Shown here: piece by piece, positions 5,495 to 9,076 of the stretch | How the letters are laid out: each line of letters begins with the position of its first letter | Position numbering within the stretch: the stretch's first letter is position 1 | From: Rhodospirillales bacterium | GTDB taxonomy: Bacteria > Pseudomonadota > Alphaproteobacteria > ATCC43930 > CGMCC-115725 | Assembly: GCA_015654725.1 (NCBI GenBank) | Contig: JAATGI010000003.1 | Span: 1-9,076 of the forward strand | DNA: 9,076 nucleotides | Direction of reading: 5' to 3' | The notes under the pieces: generated by a model | What the model was told of the DNA's origin: nothing | Seen by the model: only the letters and a program-made list of their open reading frames with translations | Database searches by the model: none | Program-made: the position numbers and the translations under genes

Positions 5495-6514
5495 TCAATG
5501 CCCGCGCGCGATACAAAAATCGACCGCCTCGTCGAGCGCCCGTTTTTCGGCGCAGTCTCCGAACGGCGTCAATGCAAAACGGGCCAGTTCGGCATAGTGG
5601 CGGGCCCGTTCCGCGGTGAGGCGCAGGCTGCCGTGGCGGTGGAATAGTTCAATCGCGTGAGCGAAGTCGGTCTCGCCCTGCTCCTGCTCCTCGAGGGTCC
5701 GGCGCCAGAAAGCCCGTTCGGTCTCGCTGCCTGCTCGATAAGCCAGCACGACCGGCAGAGTGATTTTGCCGTCGCGGAAATCGTCACCGATCGACTTGCC
5801 TAGCTCGGCTTCGCGCGCCGAATAGTCGAGCATGTCGTCGACCAGCTGAAACGCGATCCCAAGATTTCGTCCAAAAGCGTCGAGCGCTTCTTCCTCTTCG
5901 GTCGGGCGTCCGCCAAGCACCGCGCCGATCCAGCTCGCCGCCGCGAACAGCGCCGCGGTCTTGGACCCGATAACGTCGAGATAGTCGGCTTCGTTAGTGC
6001 TGGTATCGTTGGCGGTCACGAGTTGCAATACCTCGCCTTCCGCGATCACGGCGGCGGCATGCGACAAAATTTGTAAAATCCGCAACGAGCCGTCCTGAAC
6101 CATCAATTCGAACGCTCGGCTGAACAAAAAATCGCCGACCAGGACGGATGGTTTGTTTCCCCATACGGCGTTCGCGGTCGCCAACCCGCGGCGCAAGCCG
6201 CTGGCATCGACGACATCGTCATGCAACAGCGTGGCGGTGTGAATGAACTCGACGGAAGCGGCCAGCGCAATATGTCGCTCGCCGCCATAACCGCACATGC
6301 GCGAAGCGGCGAGCGTCAGCATCGGCCGAAGGCGCTTCCCCCCTGCGGCGACGATATGACCCGCCAATTGCGGAATCAGAACCACCGGACTCTGCATCCG
6401 CTCGACGATCAGTCGGTTGACCTGCTCTAAGTCGGCTTTGAGCAAATTTGCCAGGGTATCAAGCGAGGCCTGCGGCTTCGCCAGAGGTTTGCTTGCACTC
6501 GCCGGCAGCGCCAC
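5495..6514 (-). CDS. ispB: Long-chain (octa/decaprenyl-type) polyprenyl diphosphate synthase
   Basis: A trans-polyprenyl synthase of 339 aa, the usual length. It adds isopentenyl diphosphate units to an allylic diphosphate to make the side chain of ubiquinone, in the cytoplasm. Visible motifs: 'GGKRLRP' (58-64) for substrate binding, first Asp-rich motif DDVVD (99-103) with R108 and R109 after it, second Asp-rich motif DDMLD (226-230), and 'GDDFRDGK' (243-250). The residues 4 and 5 before the first Asp motif are small (T95, A94), which fits a long product. Product length (C40 or C50) cannot be read from sequence; in alphaproteobacteria decaprenyl is common. The start is GTG at 6514 with GGGAG 6 nt upstream. 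It is divergent from the DUF2007 gene and lies upstream of tRNA-Pro on the same strand. Confidence 0.93.
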   Translation of the reverse strand: MALPASASKPLAKPQASLDTLANLLKADLEQVNRLIVERMQSPVVLIPQLAGHIVAAGGKRLRPMLTLAASRMCGYGGERHIALAASVEFIHTATLLHDDVVDASGLRRGLATANAVWGNKPSVLVGDFLFSRAFELMVQDGSLRILQILSHAAAVIAEGEVLQLVTANDTSTNEADYLDVIGSKTAALFAAASWIGAVLGGRPTEEEEALDAFGRNLGIAFQLVDDMLDYSAREAELGKSIGDDFRDGKITLPVVLAYRAGSETERAFWRRTLEEQEQGETDFAHAIELFHRHGSLRLTAERARHYAELARFALTPFGDCAEKRALDEAVDFCIARGH

Positions 6515-6520
6515 GCGGAA

Positions 6521-6525
6521 CTCCC
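6521..6525 (-). promoter_or_regulatory. Shine-Dalgarno fixing the GTG start of the polyprenyl synthase
   Basis: GGGAG on the minus strand with a 6-nt spacer to the GTG at 6514-6512. There is no ATG in this frame at a comparable position, so this supports the GTG start. Confidence 0.65.
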
Positions 6526-6565
6526 ATTCGCGCCGCCTCGCTTGACGGCCACATAATCGCAGGCG

Positions 6566-6593
6566 AGCATAGGCCGCTCACTAGTCCGGTCAA
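6566..6593 (-). promoter_or_regulatory. Putative promoter of the polyprenyl synthase gene
   Basis: On the minus strand TTGACC (complement of 6588-6593, 5 of 6 to consensus) is followed after 16 nt by TATGCT (complement of 6566-6571, 4 of 6). Transcription would start about 45 nt before the GTG codon. It lies in the 124-nt divergent intergenic region; no equally good plus-strand promoter for the DUF2007 gene was seen there. Confidence 0.5.
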
Positions 6594-6638
6594 GCCCGAC
6601 CTCCCACTGCGGCGCCCCCGCCACTAACCGATAAAGCG

Positions 6639-6842
6639 ATGAAAGAGCTCGTCCGCACCAACGATGCCGTGTTTTTATCGTGGGTCCGCGCTTATCTCGC
6701 CGACGCGGGGATCGAGATCATGATCCTCGACGGCTATACCAGCGTCATTGAGGGCAGTATCGGCGCCATCCCCCGGCGCGTGATGGTCGCCAATCGCGAT
6801 CATGCCCGTGCCGACGAACTGTTGAAGGACGCGATGGCGTGA
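6639..6842 (+). CDS. DUF2007 family small protein, 67 aa
   Basis: The sequence 'MKELVRTNDAVFLSWVRAYLADAGIEIMILD' is typical of DUF2007 (putative signal-transducing / PII-like fold, PF09413): a start strand with Arg-Thr-Asn, a helix with a Leu-Ala-x-Ala-Gly-Ile turn, then 'RRVMVANRDHARADELL' at the end. The family has a ferredoxin-like fold of uncertain role. Full length for the family is about 65-80 aa. It overlaps the methyltransferase gene by 4 nt (GTGA), so the two form a coupled pair; this pairing is common in alphaproteobacteria as I recall it. The Shine-Dalgarno before the ATG is weak. Confidence 0.88.
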   Translation: MKELVRTNDAVFLSWVRAYLADAGIEIMILDGYTSVIEGSIGAIPRRVMVANRDHARADELLKDAMA

Positions 6843-7603
6843 GCGGCGTGGCGCTCCCGTTCAGCGAAGATACGTTATTGGGTGGCCGCGTCAAATTGCG
6901 CCAACCAGCCGAAGGGTATCGCGCCGCCATCGATCCGGTTCTGCTCGCCGCGGCGGTCCCCGCGCGCGCCGGCGACGTCGTGCTCGATATTGGATGCGGC
7001 GGCGGCGCCGTTTCGCTATGTCTCGCCGCGCGCGTCCCGGAGTGCCGAATTATCGGCATGGATTCCGATCGCGCGCTGGTGCGGCTCGCCAACGATAATA
7101 TCGCTCTGAACGGTCTCGACGCGCGCGTCATGGCGTTGCTTGGCGATCTCGCTCGTCCGCCGCAGCGGTTGGAGCCTGAAAGCTTCGACCATGTCATGGC
7201 GAATCCGCCCTATCTTGAGCCCGGGAGGATCACGCCGCCCGCGCAGTCGGATAAGGCGCAAGCGAACGTCGAGGGCGAAGCCGCGCTCGCGGATTGGGTC
7301 CGTTTCGCTTTCGTGATGGTACGGGCGAAAGGCAGCGTGACCTTCATTCATCGTGCCGATCGGCTCGATCGCCTGTTGGCGCAATTTTCAAGTCGCGCCG
7401 GTGACATTATGGTTTTTCCGCTCTGGGCAGGACCGAACAAAGACGCCAAACGCGTCATCGTGACGGCGCGCAAAGGCGTCGCCAGCCCCACGCGACTGAC
7501 TTCCGGCCTCGTTCTCCACGAGGCCGATGGCCGCTATACCGAGGCGGCCGATGCCGTGCTTCGTCACGGCGCCCCCCTCCCTCTCGGTACTTCCCCTTCT
7601 TGA
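6839..7603 (+). CDS. TrmN6-type SAM-dependent methyltransferase (tRNA1(Val) A37-N6 family)
   Basis: A 254-aa class I methyltransferase. Motif I is 'VLDIGCGGG' (48-56), the acidic residue after beta 2 lies in 'GMDSD' (73-77), a 'LGD' turn is at 101-103, and the catalytic amino-methyltransferase motif IV is NPPY (122-125), typical of N6-adenine or N-glutamine methylation. The N-terminal 'RQPAEGYRAAIDPVLLAA' is the substrate-side signature of the YfiC/TrmN6 group, which methylates A37 of tRNA1(Val) in E. coli. The alphaproteobacterial members sit in the same family but their substrate is less certain, so no symbol is given. The start is GTG at 6839, with AAGGA 9 nt upstream (6825-6829) and a 4-nt overlap with DUF2007. 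A second GTG at 6848 is less likely. Confidence 0.87.
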   Translation: MSGVALPFSEDTLLGGRVKLRQPAEGYRAAIDPVLLAAAVPARAGDVVLDIGCGGGAVSLCLAARVPECRIIGMDSDRALVRLANDNIALNGLDARVMALLGDLARPPQRLEPESFDHVMANPPYLEPGRITPPAQSDKAQANVEGEAALADWVRFAFVMVRAKGSVTFIHRADRLDRLLAQFSSRAGDIMVFPLWAGPNKDAKRVIVTARKGVASPTRLTSGLVLHEADGRYTEAADAVLRHGAPLPLGTSPS

Positions 7604-7633
7604 CCCGTTGTTAAGCCTCCCCTACACCAAGCC

Positions 7634-7897
7634 ATGCTCGGGTTCAGCATCGGCAAATTGCTCGTTCTCGCCTTGCTGTTGTTTGTCTTGTGGCAGGGCA
7701 TCAAATTCGTGACCCGTGTCGGACAGATCAGGCAGGCGGTGCGCCGCGCCGCGGAGCAAGCCGCCGCTCAAGGACGTGGCCGGCGCGCTCAACCCATTCC
7801 CGCCCAGGATCTTGTCAAATGCAATTCCTGCGGCGACTTCGTGCCGGCGAGCGGTGCTACGTCTTGCGGCCGCGCCAATTGCCCGTCGGGACGGTAA
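7634..7897 (+). CDS. Small membrane-anchored four-cysteine (zinc-knuckle-like) protein, 87 aa
   Basis: The N-terminus is one hydrophobic span (residues ~5-22, 'FSIGKLLVLALLLFVLW'). A basic amphipathic helix (~27-52, Arg/Ala-rich) follows, then 'AQDLVKCNSCGDFVP' and 'CGRANCP'. Cysteines 63, 66, 78 and 83 are spaced CxxC-x11-C-x4-C, fitting a small zinc-binding site. This resembles the PP0621-like family of short membrane proteins in proteobacteria, whose role is unknown. The knuckle most likely faces the cytoplasm. It lies 30 nt after the methyltransferase stop, with no clear Shine-Dalgarno; a weak TTGACC (7600-7605) with TACACC (7623-7628) could place a transcript start near the ATG. Confidence 0.75.
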   Translation: MLGFSIGKLLVLALLLFVLWQGIKFVTRVGQIRQAVRRAAEQAAAQGRGRRAQPIPAQDLVKCNSCGDFVPASGATSCGRANCPSGR

Positions 7898-7950
7898 AAT
7901 CATGGCCTCGCCTTGCTTCCCGCCCCTCGCACCGTTAAGTTGCGACGCAA

Positions 7951-7983
7951 TATCGATTTGTTTTCATTCCGAAAATCGCGATA
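7951..7983. repeat. Imperfect inverted repeat upstream of glyQ
   Basis: TATCGATTT (7951-7959) and AAATCGCGATA (7973-7983) can pair as a 9-bp stem with a 2-nt bulge around a 13-nt loop. It is AT-rich compared with its surroundings and ends 16 nt before the glyQ start codon. It could be an operator or a leader hairpin, or chance; no T-run follows. Confidence 0.35.
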
Positions 7984-7999
7984 GCGGCGCCGGCGACGA

Positions 8000-8857
8000 T
8001 TGAGCAGCAACAGCTTTCAGGATCTCATCCTTCGCCTGCAGGCTTATTGGGCCGGCAAGGGCTGCGTGATTCTTCAACCCTACGACGTCGAGATGGGCGC
8101 GGGCACCTTTCACCCGGCGACGACGTTGCGTGCGCTCGGCCCGAAGACTTGGAACGCCGCCTATGTTCAGCCCTCGCGCAGGCCGGCGGATGGGCGGTAT
8201 GGCGAAAATCCCAACCGCCTTCAGCACTACTATCAATTTCAAGTGATCCTCAAACCGGCGCCCGCCGCGAGCCAACAACTCTATCTCGACAGCCTGGCGA
8301 CCCTCGGGATCGAGGCAAAGCACCATGATATCCGCTTCGTCGAGGACGATTGGGAAAGCCCGACCCTTGGCGCCTGGGGGCTCGGCTGGGAGGTGTGGCT
8401 CGACGGCATGGAGGTCACGCAGTTCACCTATTTCCAGCAGGTGGGCGGCATCGAATGCGATCCGGTCTCGACCGAAATCACCTATGGCCTGGAACGCCTC
8501 GCGATGTATGTGCAGGGGGTCGACAACGTGTACGACCTCGATTTCAACGGCGCCGGCGTCAAGTACGGCGACGTGTTCAAGCGGGCGGAACGCGAATATT
8601 CCGCGTTCAATTTCGAGCATGCCGATACCGAGCTGTTGTTCCGCCATTTCGCTGACGCCGAGAAGGAATGCGGCGCGCTGTTGGAGCGCAAACTGCCGCT
8701 GCCCGCCTACGACCAGTGCATCAAGGCCAGCCATAATTTCAATCTGCTCGATGCGCGCGGCGTGATTTCGGTAACCGAGCGCGCGGCTTATATCGGCCGG
8801 GTGCGTGCTCTGGCCAAGGCTTGCTGCGAGGGTTGGCTCGCCGGCGAGGCCGGCTGA
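8000..8857 (+). CDS. glyQ: Glycyl-tRNA synthetase alpha subunit
   Basis: The catalytic subunit of the alpha2beta2 bacterial glycyl-tRNA synthetase, which charges tRNA-Gly with glycine in the cytoplasm. Characteristic stretches are 'FQDLILRLQAYWAGKGCVIL' near the N-terminus, 'MGAGTFHPATTLRALGP' (~32-48), 'AAYVQPSRRPADGRYGENP' (~53-71), 'RLQHYYQFQVILKP' (~73-86) and 'EVTQFTYFQQVGG' (~138-150), with 'EITYGLERLAMYVQG' holding the class II motif 3 Arg. Length (285 aa) is normal. The start is TTG at 8000: an in-frame stop lies at 7982-7984, no other start codon lies between, and the next ATG (at residue 32) would remove conserved sequence. The Shine-Dalgarno is poor. The stop overlaps glyS by one base. 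Confidence 0.97.
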   Translation: MSSNSFQDLILRLQAYWAGKGCVILQPYDVEMGAGTFHPATTLRALGPKTWNAAYVQPSRRPADGRYGENPNRLQHYYQFQVILKPAPAASQQLYLDSLATLGIEAKHHDIRFVEDDWESPTLGAWGLGWEVWLDGMEVTQFTYFQQVGGIECDPVSTEITYGLERLAMYVQGVDNVYDLDFNGAGVKYGDVFKRAEREYSAFNFEHADTELLFRHFADAEKECGALLERKLPLPAYDQCIKASHNFNLLDARGVISVTERAAYIGRVRALAKACCEGWLAGEAG

Positions 8858-9076
8858 TGCCTGAACTGCTGTTGGAGTTCCTGACCGAGGAAATTCCGGC
8901 GCGGATGCAGATGCGCGCGGCCGATGATTTGTCGCGTCTCGCGAGCGAACGCTTCGGCGCGTCCGGGTTCGCCGGATTTATCGCCCAAAGTTTCGTCACG
9001 CCGCGCCGTCTCACGCTGGTGGTCGACAATCTTCCCGCAACGCAAGCCGACACCGTTGAGGAGCGGCGCGGCCCGC
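8857..9076 (+). CDS. glyS: Glycyl-tRNA synthetase beta subunit, N-terminal part (cut by window end)
   Basis: The first ~73 residues of the beta subunit, which binds tRNA-Gly and partners the GlyQ catalytic subunit. 'MPELLLEFLTEEIPARMQ' and 'TPRRLTLVVDNLP' followed by 'EERRGP' are the hallmark N-terminal sequences of this family. The ATG overlaps the glyQ stop (TGATG), giving coupled, balanced synthesis of the two subunits. The full protein would be about 690 aa and continues beyond the window. Confidence 0.96.
   Translation, partial: MPELLLEFLTEEIPARMQMRAADDLSRLASERFGASGFAGFIAQSFVTPRRLTLVVDNLPATQADTVEERRGP

Overview
The window looks like an alphaproteobacterial chromosome, GC-rich throughout. 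The order polyprenyl synthase / DUF2007 protein / TrmN6-type methyltransferase / glyQ-glyS and the protein sequences fit alphaproteobacteria, possibly a Rhodospirillales-like lineage. That placement is an inference from remembered family sequences, not a search result. The left 5.3 kb is the right-hand end of a prophage. The right 3.7 kb is ordinary host chromosome. A tRNA-Pro(CGG) gene on the minus strand sits exactly at the junction.

Phage part (1-5345), all on the plus strand and tightly packed. It starts inside the C-terminus of a tail-tip/host-specificity protein. A 155-aa tail-associated protein follows, then a 782-aa glycine-rich fibre protein that carries an N-terminal signal-peptide-like segment and closely spaced cysteine pairs. 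A 92-aa single-span membrane protein comes next. A strong intrinsic terminator (3676-3697) separates this structural block from a lysis-like block: a 78-aa putative holin, a 194-aa exported or lipoprotein-like protein, a 157-aa exported or membrane protein, and a 98-aa protein with a SHOCT-like helical pair. No endolysin is visible. Most neighbours overlap by 1-4 nt (ATGA, GTGA, TGATG), so translation is probably coupled. The last phage stop codon ends 2 nt before the CCA end of the tRNA-Pro gene, as expected if the phage integrated into the tRNA 3' end.

Host part (5346-9076). The tRNA-Pro gene has its own plausible promoter. Upstream of it on the same strand is a long-chain polyprenyl diphosphate synthase (quinone side chain) with a GTG start and a plausible promoter. 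Divergent from it, on the plus strand, are a DUF2007 protein and a TrmN6-type tRNA/SAM methyltransferase (4-nt overlap), then a small membrane-anchored protein with a four-cysteine knuckle, then glyQ (TTG start) and the start of glyS (1-nt overlap), the two subunits of tetrameric glycyl-tRNA synthetase.

No CRISPR array, transposase, integrase, toxin-antitoxin pair or recognisable defence system is visible. The least explained sequences are the signal-bearing fibre protein and the three small genes between the holin and the attachment site.
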